In this document: positions 23,701 to 33,458 of the stretch, piece by piece | How positions within the stretch are numbered: position 1 is the first letter of the stretch | Layout of the letters: the number at the start of each line of letters is the position of its first letter | Source of the DNA: Branchinecta lynchi | Taxonomy: Eukaryota > Arthropoda > Branchiopoda > Anostraca > Branchinectidae | Reading direction: 5' to 3' | Length of the DNA: 64,000 bases | Assembly: GCA_023053575.1 (NCBI GenBank) | Contig: JAKZAP010000014.1 | Location: 13,728,938-13,792,937, forward strand | The notes under the pieces: generated by a model | Database searches by the model: none | What the model was told of the DNA's origin: nothing | The model's input: the letters and a program-made list of their open reading frames with translations, nothing else | Translations under genes and position numbers: made by a program

Positions 23701-24013
23701 GATCCAGCATATCTTGGATATTCGGTAAATTGTAGCAATCTTTCACCGTATCTCGATTCAATTTTCTGTAGTCGACAGCCATTCTATACTCTCCCAAATT
23801 CTTCTTCTTCAGTAAAATAACCGGTGAAGAGTAAGGTCCGTCGCATTCTTCTATTATCTTAGATTCTAGCAAACCATCTATCTTAGACTTCAGTATCTCA
23901 CGCTGTGCATGGGGCACAGTGTAAGGGCGACTCTTAACGGGTGGTGCACCATTCGTATTAATCGCATGTGAAATGAGATCACAAGCGTCTAAATGCGATT
24001 CGTGCGTAGCCAA
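20780..24013 (-). CDS. pol: Pol polyprotein part 2: reverse transcriptase, RNase H, integrase
   Basis: The 1,077-codon frame encodes the replication enzymes. RT spans about residues 30-290, with D116 in SQLDF and the catalytic pair in FLDDV at 180-181. RNase H follows with D328 (STDAS), E369 and D394 (ETDHNS). Integrase has a zinc site H547, H554, C584, C587 and a D617, D677, E713 triad with 35-residue D-E spacing. A GPY/F module lies at about 840-870. The last roughly 180 residues are acidic and low in complexity. The frame begins with TTG and is probably not initiated alone; it would follow protease as one polyprotein. It overlaps the protease frame by 35 bp in a +1-shifted register. Confidence 0.93.
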   Translation of the reverse strand: MATHESHLDACDLISHAINTNGAPPVKSRPYTVPHAQREILKSKIDGLLESKIIEECDGPYSSPVILLKKKNLGEYRMAVDYRKLNRDTVKDCYNLPNIQDMLDRMSLSRVFSQLDFLSGFYQCLVEEEDRDKTGFITPFGLFRFIRAPFGLCNMPATFQRLMERVFRSLLFKYLECFLDDVTVHTRDTKDQLDCLEVVLDKVIEAHLKLRPSKCSFLATSVTVLGHVLSNGTIKPDPNKIAAIKNLKYPSNIKEVRSAVGLFSWFRKYVPDFSQIAMPLTALMKKGIPFKFESVEKAAFDILRQKLMVEPILGLARPGEGGYILSTDASKEAIACKLSQMQDGREVVLHYGSRRLNKAEANYTVTEMEALSVVHFIKQFRQYLYGTRFKVETDHNSLRWLMTTKEPTGRLARWALTLQEYDFEIVYRPGPMNVVPDALSRLPTINSISPQPKLVFPVLPPSIDLSQLRKSQKQDKDCLAMIRYLSQGVQMPYDLERRVIREIQNFFVEDGILCHASVPSGKCRKSDVVLVPVIPHAMIPQILNDFHESPYGGHFSSSKTYAKLRDHVFFFKMYSVCKMFCESCEKCLKRKPMNVTPNAPLQEMPVPAGVLDMVFVDLVGPFPKTSNGNTYILSITDYFSRHVHLVPIVDAKANTFLRAFVEKYCHIFGFCHTLMSDNGSHFKNSEVDVFCKNMNIVHKFSSAEHPASMGILERRHRDIASILSQFVDQSHRDDWDSWLSYVSFCMNTAFHESLQDNSFFLMFLRDAVLPVDALMKSRTFYDSHVSYKSEMLGRMQKTYEHVWKNIDESRDTQKFQHDKKSHFKPHEVGDVVYLRILKKGRAHKLNDTHFEGPYRVIAKVGVVDYVIKHMHKKLKQKTVHYDLLKPGKTRNPWVVDPPDQGEEEREDSDFGDGEDVVRNSDVSNPLTQSNDDTDLEAADLSVSVPHPRTPNDGNLTTRTDARPTLTSTPLLTRTETRTQTPRHTPFHSFLSAEDSGHLQPRALFPENDTDRSELVLELSESPEEPAVEDSPTVDPPNLRPSRMTKPPERLGYDRPGGVNATGIDKAMALSILQKLLE

Positions 24014-25199
24014 AAGCTAGTCTCCGTTTGTACGCTAAATCTAAGAAGTGATTCTTGACTTGTTCTGATTCCAGATGTGACAAATCGAACAGTTCGGTGA
24101 ATTCTTCTTTCGTCATATCCTTAGGGTCCTTAGGAACGGATAGATCACTAGGCTTAGTACTCGTATTGCTAACAGCGACGCTATTTATCAAACCAGACAC
24201 ATAGTTAATAACCCCTTGCGCATCAGAATGAATGTCTGACTCGCATAGCGGGACTAAGTAGCCTATCTCTGATTTACGAAGAGAAACAGGTTGATCTGAT
24301 GTGTTGGTAACGAGTAAGCAGAAACGACCACTCGTGGAAACCTCAACAACTTGATCTTCAATATCTAAACCTTTATACTGTTTCCCAGGAAAATAGCCTA
24401 ACGTAGGTGTAGCTTTCTTCGTTTTCAAACAAACATCTATGCGGGAAATTGACGAAGGGTTAACGGTAACACGGTTTGATATGATAACAACAACTCGATC
24501 AGTAACCGGTATAGGCTCGCTACAAGCCTCGAAGACGGTCGCGTCTGTCAAAATCGGTGGCTCTACGGAACTGGCATTTTCCGGAGCGGAATGAAATCCA
24601 GCACTGACGTTAGGATTCGAACCTAATTCAGATTTCTTCGCCTCAACTTTTGCCTCTACAGCCACAACATTACAATCTCGTGAGTCTTTAGACAATCTGT
24701 CTTTGAAGAAAACCTCACAAAATTCCGCGTCAAACATCAACTTATTACGCTTCATATCGGTGAAACCAATTACGAGAGGGTACGGCAACTCATCACAAAC
24801 ATAAACTTCAAATGTAGCACATCTTCCATTCAACATCAGACTAATAACAGCGCGACTACTATATCTTAGCGAATTGCCTGTTATAGACCTAAAAGCCCCC
24901 TCCTCCTTCTCTTGTTCCACCACACACGACTGATCTAGTTTCCTAAAAACACTAGACCTAATCAGAGATTTCGCCGCACCGGAATCAAAAAGTGAAAAAA
25001 TGCTTCGATCCTTCGCGACAAAACATTTAATCATTGGCAGATCTTGCCAATTTCCGGTATAAACCTCATTTACACGTTTGGCTGCAGGCAAAATTTTAAC
25101 CGACGGGTCGCGAGCACCTGCTTTTACTGGCGACCGGACGAGTTTAAATGAACGCGACATTTGACGGCGATATGTCCCACTTTGGAACAGCGATTGCAA
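23979..25199 (-). CDS. pol: Pol polyprotein part 1: aspartic protease and linker to RT
   Basis: This 406-codon open stretch lies in the -1 frame relative to gag and overlaps its end by 76 bp, so the functional part starts at the slip site near 25142. The protease active site is FSLFDSGAAKSL, with the DSGA at residues 72-75 of the open stretch, followed by a flap-like region and a hydrophobic segment PYPLVIGFTDM. The remainder is a long linker with a 'KEEFTELFDLSHL' helix leading into RT. It runs out at 23979, where the RT frame is offset by one base. That offset is either a recent indel or a second recoding site. Confidence 0.85.
   Translation of the reverse strand: MQSLFQSGTYRRQMSRSFKLVRSPVKAGARDPSVKILPAAKRVNEVYTGNWQDLPMIKCFVAKDRSIFSLFDSGAAKSLIRSSVFRKLDQSCVVEQEKEEGAFRSITGNSLRYSSRAVISLMLNGRCATFEVYVCDELPYPLVIGFTDMKRNKLMFDAEFCEVFFKDRLSKDSRDCNVVAVEAKVEAKKSELGSNPNVSAGFHSAPENASSVEPPILTDATVFEACSEPIPVTDRVVVIISNRVTVNPSSISRIDVCLKTKKATPTLGYFPGKQYKGLDIEDQVVEVSTSGRFCLLVTNTSDQPVSLRKSEIGYLVPLCESDIHSDAQGVINYVSGLINSVAVSNTSTKPSDLSVPKDPKDMTKEEFTELFDLSHLESEQVKNHFLDLAYKRRLAFGYARIAFRRL
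25106..25148 (-). promoter_or_regulatory. Predicted -1 ribosomal frameshift signal (gag to pol)
   Basis: On the element strand the heptamer TTTAAAC (25148-25142) sits exactly in gag phase as T TTA AAC, the strongest known X XXY YYZ type. After a 6-base spacer, GGTCGC (25135-25130) pairs perfectly with GCGACC (25111-25106) across an 18-base loop. The loop contains the gag stop codon (25126-25124). The protease frame is in the -1 register across this point, as the signal requires. Confidence 0.85.
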
Positions 25200-25918
25200 A
25201 TCGGCTTTCCATCTTTTGAGTACTTGTTCTGTGCCGGTCTCGAACCATTGGCAACAGAAACATTATGCTTGCGACCGCGTGAATAACCGCCTCGATAATT
25301 TTGAACGTGCGAATCACCACGACTAGCCGAAACGTTATTAGACGCACCTGCTGCCTTTACCAACGACCGCATACGCATAGCTGCTTCCACCTCTTCAGCA
25401 TTTGCCAAAATCCCGACGCACTTTTCCAATTTAGCGGGCGACTTTTCATACAGGAGTTTCGCGTACTTATCGGGTAAACCATTTCGGATCTCGTGAATTA
25501 CTACGCTGTCATTCACATCCTCACCAAAACGTTCGACGCATGCTTCTTTTACAAGGCCGCAATACGCGAGTAATGATTGGCCGGCTTCCAACGCGATTTG
25601 CCCGTATTTTAATTTCCTTCGATGAGTCGTACATGCAAAGCGGGTCTCGAACCCTTCTTTGAACGAGTCAAAGTCGCAATCCTTTGTAGCTACAAAAAAT
25701 GAAAATGCATCGCCACTGAGCTTTAGACCTAAGTACTCTTTCAACAGCGACCAATCCACAATTTTCGTCAAAATGTCCACCTTTTTCAAAAATTCCGATA
25801 CGTCCGTCTTCCCTCCATAATCAGGAAGCGAACCCAACAATTTCAGTACGAGACTCGAATTATCGGCATTTAACTTAACTCTCACGTCGTCTTTCGTGTC
25901 ACCCTCATCACTAGACAT
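25124..25918 (-). CDS. gag: Gag protein with CCHC zinc knuckle
   Basis: The 264-codon frame starts at an ATG in the context TCAAAATGT; an upstream TTG extends the open frame to 25930 but is unlikely to be used. The N-terminal two-thirds reads like a capsid domain (LLKEYLGLKLSGDAFSFF and FKEGFETRFACTTHRRKL). The basic, glycine-rich C-terminal part ends with the zinc knuckle CNRCSKVGHIAVKC (C-x2-C-x4-H-x4-C, residues 241-254). Gag forms the particle that packages the element RNA. The stop codon lies in the loop of the hairpin that follows the slip site, so pol is made by frameshifting. Confidence 0.9.
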   Translation of the reverse strand: MSSDEGDTKDDVRVKLNADNSSLVLKLLGSLPDYGGKTDVSEFLKKVDILTKIVDWSLLKEYLGLKLSGDAFSFFVATKDCDFDSFKEGFETRFACTTHRRKLKYGQIALEAGQSLLAYCGLVKEACVERFGEDVNDSVVIHEIRNGLPDKYAKLLYEKSPAKLEKCVGILANAEEVEAAMRMRSLVKAAGASNNVSASRGDSHVQNYRGGYSRGRKHNVSVANGSRPAQNKYSKDGKPICNRCSKVGHIAVKCRVHLNSSGRQ

Positions 25919-26059
25919 TTTGAAAACCAACTGTAAAGGAACAAATTAATAATAGGCCTAACAAATAGTTCTCCAACAACTAATCAACGAGGCAAGACAT
26001 CCCGTAATTCCCTCCCGTAAACAAAACAAAATATTTCAACAATCCATATTCAAGAAAAA

Positions 26060-26096
26060 AAAATTTTTGGGGTTCAATATCCCTCGCTGCGACCAC
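26060..26096 (-). promoter_or_regulatory. Candidate primer binding site
   Basis: One base after the 5' LTR the element strand reads TGGTCGCAGCGAGGGAT. This would pair with a tRNA ending CGCTGCGACCA. A start with TGG next to the LTR is expected for a primer site. The matching tRNA could not be named from memory. Confidence 0.6.
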
Positions 26097-26542
26097 TGTT
26101 ATATAACGTTAATTAGCTGTTACTAAGCGTTAATTTTACTACGTCTTTAATCTCTCTACTGTTACGGAAAGTTATCTGTTACGACATGGTCCCCGAGCGG
26201 TGTGGACCATGCTTAACAAAACCAAAATAAAAACACCCACTAAACTCTACCTCGTTGGTCAATTGTAGAAAAACATATTCGTGTATTTACATTTACAATA
26301 CAATGGCGATAGATAGCAGGTAATAAATAAAACTCAACACTTAACTTTTAACATCTCCAGCAACGACCGTTCACCGGTCCCACTCAAAACAGACTGCCCA
26401 GCATTGTATTAAATTTCGCCCCAATTCAAACTTGAATGGCTCAGGTTATTCATCGCCAGGAACCTGTTGTTACCTGGCGGAATTAAACTTATAGAAACCA
26501 AGGTGTCGTGAACTCCCTTGGTGAAAGTACACCTTGGTTACA
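26097..26542 (-). repeat. 5' LTR of the gypsy element
   Basis: This 446-bp copy appears identical to the LTR at 19185-19630 by eye. It should carry the promoter for the minus-strand transcript, which would run antisense to the sulfotransferase gene. A leader of about 180 bp separates it from the gag ATG. Confidence 0.95.
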
Positions 26543-27699
26543 CGGCCGAACTCCAGAACTACTTGTCCGGCGAAAAAAGAAAGCTCAAAGACGAAATCAG
26601 GGTATCTTCTTTCCCCAGTAATGAACATCTAATCAACTTCAAATAGAAATTTAGCTTATAACAAATTTTCCGATTCCAGCCGGATTCCGGTCGAACTATA
26701 TGTCCGGGTAAAATACGATTGTCACACAGGGACTCAGCATCTCTTCTTACCCCTAAATCGCTTATCTAATCGACTGGAAATAAAACTTTGACTTCCAACA
26801 GTTTTCCGGTTTTGGCCGGATTCCGGACGAACTACATGTCCGGGTAGAAACTTGTTTTCACATAAGTGTTCAGCATGTCTTCTTGCCCTAAATCGAACAT
26901 CCAATCAACTCCAAATTAAACTTTTAAGTTTGACAAACTTTCCGGTTTGGGCCGGATTCCGGTCGAAATACTTGTCCGTCGAGAAAATAGTTTTCACCAT
27001 CGTCTTCAGCATGTCTCCCTACCTCTAAATCGAACATTTAATCAACTTCAAATAAAACTTTTACTTTCAACAAACTTTCCGGTTTGGGCCGGATTCCGGG
27101 CGAAATACTTGTCCATCGAGAAAATAGTTTCCACCATCGTCTTCAGCATGTCTTCCTGCCCCTAAATCGAACATCTAATCAATTTCAAATAAAACTTTTA
27201 CTTTCAACAAACTTTCCGGTTTGGGCCGGATTCCGGGCGAAATACTTGTCCGTCGAGAAAATAATTTTCACCATCGTCTTCAGCATGTCTTCCTACCCCT
27301 AAATCGAACATCTAATCAACTTCAAATAAAACATTTACTTTCAACGAACTTTCTGGTTTTGGCCGGATTCCGGGCGAACTACTTGTCCGATGACAAAATG
27401 GTTTTCACCATCGTGTTCAGCATGTCTTCTTACCCCATAATCGACTATCAAATTAGCTGTTTCAAAATATTTTGTTTGTCCCTTAATTTCAATCCCCTCC
27501 CCCACCCCTAAATGTAGAGCTACAAAGCCCATCTACGAACTTGACTGGTCCGACGACCCAACGAACCTTCTCACCAAGTTTCATCAAAATATCTCATTCC
27601 CTTCGAGAGTTATCGTGCTTACAGACGGACGGACGGACAGACGGACAACTTTTGCGATGTCATAGGTATCCCTCCACTTACATTTTGGGATCCCAAAAA
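26543..27699 (+). repeat. Family A copy 3, part 3' of the LTR element, with 137-bp tandem units
   Basis: It continues the interrupted family A copy. Five or more tandem units of about 134-137 bp have TTTCCGG..GGCCGGATTCCGG cores near 26805, 26939, 27076, 27213 and 27350; the three middle ones are very similar. A C-rich tract, 'catcaaaatatctcattccc', a GACGGACGGACGG tract and the terminal TTTTGGGATCCCAAAA palindrome follow. Three overlapping 72- to 96-codon frames here are the same repeat read through. Confidence 0.85.
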
Positions 27700-28017
27700 T
27701 CAACTCTGGGGTTGACTTTCGCTAGTCGAATCGAACGCGGCTCAGGTCTCACTAGCAGGAAGATATCCGCCTGTCGCAATCTTTCCCAAACCGAAATCCC
27801 AGGGAATATTTCCGTTAACCAGCGAATGTGTATGCCCTGAAACCGCTGCCCAGACAATGTTTTAGTTCCAAACGCTAAAATCCTACTAAACATACTTGTG
27901 TCCTTTGACTAACTTCTATCATTGACTGGATAAAAACACACAATATTTATTGACAAATAGATTACACAGTTACTATGCTCGCAAACTTGCGTATTTTTTC
28001 AGTCTCTTTGGCTCTGT

Positions 28018-28465
28018 TTTTGGGATCCCAAAACGTAAGTGGAGGGATACCTATGACATCGCAAAAGTTGTCCGTCTGTCCGTCCGTCCGTCCGTCTGTA
28101 AGCACGATAACTCTCAAAGGGAATGAGATATTTTGATGAAACTTGGTGGGAGGGTAGGTTAGGTCAAGGGATAGGTCGAGTTCGTAGATGAGCTTTGTAG
28201 CCCTAAATTTAGGGGTGGGGGAGGTGGTTCAAATTAAGGGGCAAACAAAATATTTTTAAACAGCTAATGTGATAGTCGATTCATGTTGAGCACGATGGTG
28301 AAAATCATTTTCTCGCCGGACAAGTAGTTCGTCTGGAATCCTGCGAAAACCAGAAAGTTTGTTGAAAGTAAAAGTTTCATTTGAAGTTGATTAAATATAT
28401 GATTTAGGGGTAAGAAGACATGATGAGGATGTCTCTAAAAGTTTTATTTAAAGTTGATTAGATGT
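28018..28465 (-). repeat. Family A copy 4, truncated
   Basis: This reversed copy has the terminal TTTTGGGATCCCAAAACG, the CCGTCCGTCCGTCTG tract, the C-rich segment and about two 137-bp units before it stops. It lies 320 bp from the end of copy 3 in opposite orientation, so the two together form a large inverted pair. Confidence 0.75.
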
Positions 28466-29081
28466 TTGTTTTTTGTTTTTTTCTATCACTTGAAAATTAC
28501 TCGTTTCGTTGTTTTTTTTAAGAGACTGTAGAGTTGTTGTATTCCTCTAATACACGGAGGTATTTTGTGGTTTCAGAAGACTGTCCTCCTGGTATACACA
28601 TTCCTGGCAAAGGTATAGTTTTTTGACAATTTTTAGTTCGCGTTTTGCAATTTTCTTTCTTGTTACTCTGTCTCGTAACATTTAAAAGAGATAACATAAC
28701 AACAAAAAACTTCAAAAGTCTTCGTTTACCCGATTCCGTTATTTATCCAAACTGAGACGGACTCCCGCACGTTGTTTCACCTATTCATTTTTTTTGCTCG
28801 TGATATTACACATCAGCTTGCCGTTACGCATTATTGCTGGTACATTCTTCCTTCGAAAGTATTTTATGTACATTTGATTGAGACGCGGGGAACCCCTGCC
28901 CATCTCACTTTTTATGGATTTTAATTTCATAATCCAATACTATCAGATCACTCTTGTTTAGACCCATATTTGACAGTGCAAAACTGAAAGATACTCCTTG
29001 AGCCCAAACTGACTGGGACTTATGTACTCAAACAATACATAAAACGAATGCGATGTTTGGCGGCGATCTCCAATCTGCAGT
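28466..29081. other. Intronic, nothing recognised
   Basis: A T-rich stretch with no recognised repeat or coding feature. A short minus-strand frame at 28518-28715 has no motif. Confidence 0.4.
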
Positions 29082-29149
29082 TTGCAGGTTCGTTTCTTCC
29101 CTAAGATGTTCTTTATAGGGATAAGCAGATACGCCAGTTTCGTTTCTGG

Positions 29150-29575
29150 ATTTTCTTTTTTTGCTGGACTAGTATACGCAACGCAACGTTTTGTATATAT
29201 GCAACGCTGCCGGCCCTATGAACCAGTTTTCAGAATTTGCCAGTTTTCTAGTAAAGTGTTTCTCCTATAAACCGTTTTAGCGAATCCGTTTCAAGAGAAA
29301 ACTTACCGCACAAGAATATGTTGCAGGAGAAAGCGTTTCTATTTGCAAAAGCGTTTCTTGGAAAACTGGTTCAAAGGGCCGGCAGCGTTGCAACCTGAAG
29401 GGTTGCATCTACATAACGTTTCATGACAAAACTGGTTCAAAGGGCCGGCAGCGTTGCATGCTGAAGGGTTGCAGCTACATAACGTTTCATCGGAAAACTG
29501 GTTCAAAGGGCCGGCAGCGTTGCATGCTGAAGGGTTGCAGCTACATAACGTTTCATCGGGAATTCGTGCCAGAAG
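29150..29575. repeat. 66-bp tandem repeat with an inverted partner
   Basis: Three units of exactly 66 bp start near 29368, 29434 and 29500 (core 'ggttcaaagggccggcagcg'). A single inverted copy lies at about 29165-29235 ('gcaacgctgccggccctatg'), so the region can fold back on itself. Because 66 is divisible by three, the minus strand stays open as a 22-residue repeat (CSCNPSACNAAGPLNQF), but nothing else suggests translation. Confidence 0.75.
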
Positions 29576-29854
29576 TACACGTGAGACATAATAATATCCG
29601 ATGAAAAACAAGCTTCCTTCTTCTGATTTGGATAGTCTTCAGCGCGATACATTAGGAGACGATGAAAATCAATGACCGATGCAAACGTCTAACCTCCGCG
29701 TTTGAAAAAACGTGAGTTTTCTGAAAAGGCTTCTTACTGCAGCAATCTCACAGAAATTCCTCTCCTATCCCAATCACCATTACCATTTCTATCGTGTATA
29801 GTCAACAATAATGACTTTATAAGCTAATATTTTATTCATTGAGAGTTTAGAAGA

Positions 29855-30420
29855 CAAGAGCTAGAAGCTCATATGGCACTTGCAACGCTGTATCAGAGGA
29901 TGAAAGTAGGAATTTGCCAATTCGTGCGTTAGTTGTGTTCATTTGTAAGCAAACCCCTTGAGATAAGAATGATCATGGGTCCTTTGAAATCATGAGAATG
30001 GATCGTTCTTAAAAACTATTCTATTTACGCATTTGGCTGTGATGATGCTCACTTTAAGGGCGCTAGAACATTCATCCGTAACGAACACTATTGCACAAAT
30101 GATGATAAGCTCATCGAAATCATGAAAATATGTATTTTGCTCAAAATAATTGTTTTTACTTTAAGGAAATCACAAAACCCTTGAGGCAGAACGGATCATG
30201 GGCCCTTGGAGATCACGAATATAATTATATCTTTTGGTCAAAAGTGTTTTTTTTTACTTTTCGGTAAGATATGTAATTTAAGGGTGCTAAAAATTCATTT
30301 CTTAGCAAAATCCTTGAGGCATAAAAGATCATGGGCTAATGGGGATCATGAAAAATTATATTTTGCTTTAATAGTACTTCAAGGGATGGTCGAGTCTGAG
30401 AAATGACAATTTCTAAGCCA
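29855..30420 (+). repeat. Family D tandem repeat array
   Basis: It opens with 'agacaagagctagaagctca' and 'atatggcacttgcaa'. It then repeats 'ccttgag..a.aa.gatcatgggc' about four times (near 29955, 30110, 30195 and 30325). Solitary copies lie at 5870-6145 (reversed), 8733-8880, 36560-36720 and 37140-37260. Confidence 0.65.
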
Positions 30421-30424
30421 ATCT

Positions 30425-31380
30425 TGTAAGTCTCTGATGTTCAAAGTCGAGTTTCATCGTCCTTGCAGATCTGGAAGTACCTTAACTCGCGATGACCGGA
30501 ATTTCAGACCCACACCCCGTACAATTCCCCCAAAGGTGCCCGAATCTGGTCCGGTACTGTGTCGTATCTATGGCTTGAGCTTGCTCTTCCCGCCAAGTTT
30601 CACCGCTCCACTCTATGGGTGTCACAAGATTGCAGGTTCTCCCCTCCAACCACCCCCACTCCACATTCATGGGATCTGGTCGGAACTGATCTCGGAAATT
30701 TGAGATACGAGGCTTTTCCAGATATCAAGTTTCATTCAGATCCGATCACCCCTTCGAAAGTTATACATGCCTCAAGACTCCGGATTCCCCCCCCCCCCCC
30801 TCCCCACGATGGTCAGATTGGGAAACTGACTATTTTAAGCCAATCATCTCAAGCCTCAAATGGTCAAGCCAATTTTCATCATCTTAGCCCCCCCCCCCCC
30901 CCCCAGGGTCCGAATACGGCCCGGTTCCGTCGCTGATGTGTCTAGGGCATGTGCTTGTTCTTTCCACCAAGTTTCATCCCAATCGCTCCAGTCTAATCGT
31001 GTCACAATATTTCCGGTTCTCCCCTCCGACTTCCCCCCTCCCCCCAGATTCATCGGATCCGTTCAGGACTCGAAGTGTGAGATCTGAGACACGAGATTGT
31101 TAATGTACAGTTTCATTAAGATCCTATAACCCGTTCGAAAGTTATAGATGCCTCAACATTCCGGATTCTCCATCCCTCCATTCCCCCCTCGGTGGTCGGA
31201 TTGGGGAAGTGACTATTTTCAAGTTAGTTTGGTTGGATCCCTTATATGCCTGTCAAGTTTCATCGTCCTAACTTTCTGGAAGTACCCTAACTCGAGAACA
31301 GTGAACAGACAGACCTATCGACCAACAGACCGAAAAGTGATGTATATGGCACTTGAGCAAAGCTGCAAGTGACATAAGAA
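30425..31380 (-). repeat. Family B tandem repeat array, third locus, reversed
   Basis: The complement of the family B unit runs here for about 2.2 copies, with C runs of 12-15 bases where the other loci have G runs. 'ccaagtttcatcccaatcgc' and 'aagtttcattcagatccgat' are the reverse of the GATGAAACTTGG motifs. It ends with 'gtatatggcacttgagcaaa'. Confidence 0.75.
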
Positions 31381-33455
31381 CTGAGCTATTCAAGAAACCA
31401 TGGATTTTAATAATAACATATAACTTTGGACGCTTTGGAAACTCGTAAATAAGGCATCAAGAAAACAATCACAGTAATCTTCGAAATAACTCATCAAGAA
31501 AATAATGACAGTAAGTTATAAGCATAACGATTGAGGTCAAATTGGTTTTGGAAAGGGAAACAAATCATAGTAAATCACGGCACGGCACATGAGTTAAAAT
31601 CATGGCACAAATAAAACAACAAGAAAAAAAAATCACAGTAAGTACTTCCACTTCCAAGCTGACTAGTTTCTATTATTCCCCCTATGTCTCACCATCAGAA
31701 CATCTGACAGACATAGTAAAATAGCTCTCAGGTTGACGAGTAGAAAATCTGGAATCTGCTCCCTGCTGGTAGTATAGAAAATGTAAGTTACCCATTACCC
31801 TATAGACCCGACTTATAAGTATGTCTATAGACAAACATAAGTGTTGAGTGTGTTGATTTTGAGTCAATGGGGGACTAACAGAATCTAGTCCACTTTGAAT
31901 GCTGAGCCAGAATAAGGCGAATTGATAACTTGAGACTTGATCAACAAGAAATTAGAGAGCACAAACTTAAAGCAGCACAACACAAATTCTTTTTAGAAGG
32001 AGCATCAGTATAACTGACAGTATTTGAAACCTTGTACTTCTTTCCTTGAAACTACCAGGATAATATTTCAGGATCTCCCATCATAGCATTCAGATTTTCA
32101 TGCAATTATACTCTGTACTCTGTACTGTAACTATTTTGTAAAGCAATATGGTCAAACTGTTGGTAGATGTAGGTTGCAATGGTAAAAAACAATTCTCTTA
32201 TCCTTTGAGTCCAGCCTCTCGAATGGAACATAAACATAAACTTCTGGGTCAGAACCAGAACAATGTGCTTGACATAAAGGTTGAAGTTTCTGAATTCCAG
32301 CAATAATTTCATCAGAAACCTTCTTACTGACTGTGTGGAAATATTGAAGCTTAATACTGAAGATTAAAAAGATGAGATCATGTTATTTTAAATATGCGAA
32401 GCACCTGCTCCACTTAACGAAATTATGTCATAACCATACATTGACAGAGATATTCAAAATTCAAGATGCAAGTGTGACCCTTTGGGATGTTTCCTCATCG
32501 CTTTCAAAAATCATGGACAACAGGGCCCAACCAGCGCACAAAGTTGTCCACTGCTTCCTGACCGAAGATTAAAAATTAAGTAGCCTATCTTTTTTCTGCG
32601 TGTTTATATGTTTTGTTTATTGTCTATTTTCTTCATTTACTCTGCCTTTTCAAAATCGTGGGTCATAAATAAATTACTTCCTTAAGGAAAAGCTTTGCTT
32701 CTTCCCGCTCAACTGTCACATCAGGAAAATAGTAACAAACATTTTCTTAATATCAGTATCATCAACAACAAAAATTGGGAATTGAGACAGTATGGGAGGC
32801 TGAGGGATAGGGAGAGGTTCAGGAAGGGATGCAGTGTAAGAAGATGAAGTAGGATTAAAAAAACCAAGACAAGACCAGGACAAGACAATGGGGAATTCAC
32901 AGTACTTATCAGAAGGATAAACCAACTGGATGTGGACATCCAAACTTGACTTACAAAACTACGATAGGCTACAAAATCTTTTCTGACAAAAAAAAAGGCA
33001 AAAAAGCGTATCTCGGTCAATCTCCATATGAACGAAACATCTATCGCCTAATGTTTCTCAAGAAACAACTCACTGTAGAATTTATAACCACAGTATTTAC
33101 ACCTCACCCTTTCAGGTGACATAGCATAGCATTCACCAGACAAGGCTAAGTTCTAATGCTGATTTGCTGGGTTTGGTCAGGTAAGTTAGTCAGGGGAAAG
33201 TAAAACTGATTGGTATTAAATTAGATTGGTATTAGAAAGAGTTCAGAAATTATTCACAGAATTATCACAAGAAATTAATTAAGGGAATTAAGCAATCATT
33301 TCTTCACTAAGCTTATGCAAATAGGATTGTAGCTTATGAGCATTCAGTTGGTCTGAGACAGGCTAACAAAGAAAACAAAAATAGAGATTAAATTATTTAC
33401 TTACTCTGCTACTTACTCTGGCAGAACTCCAGAACACCTTTGTCCTTTTCGACAA
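31381..33455. other. Intronic, about 2 kb with no recognised feature
   Basis: AT-rich sequence with only short frames on both strands. A segment at about 32500-32680 ('cttcctgaccgaagatta', 'gtgggtcataaataaat') is weakly similar to 42835-42975, suggesting an old dispersed repeat. Confidence 0.4.
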
Positions 33456-33458
33456 ATT

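Larger units (their letters stand above)
19185..26542 (-). mobile_element. Full-length Ty3/gypsy LTR retrotransposon
   Basis: The 7,358-bp element is flanked by a 4-bp duplication CGGC (19181-19184 and 26543-26546). It has 446-bp LTRs ending TG..CA, a purine-rich tract next to the 3' LTR, and a primer-site candidate next to the 5' LTR. Coding order on the minus strand is gag, protease, RT, RNase H, integrase, which defines Ty3/gypsy. No chromodomain or envelope gene was recognised. The two LTRs look identical by eye, so the insertion is recent. It lies antisense inside intron 1 of the sulfotransferase gene and inside a family A repeat. The reading frame shifts once between gag and protease (a normal -1 site) and once between protease and RT (possible damage). 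Confidence 0.95.
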
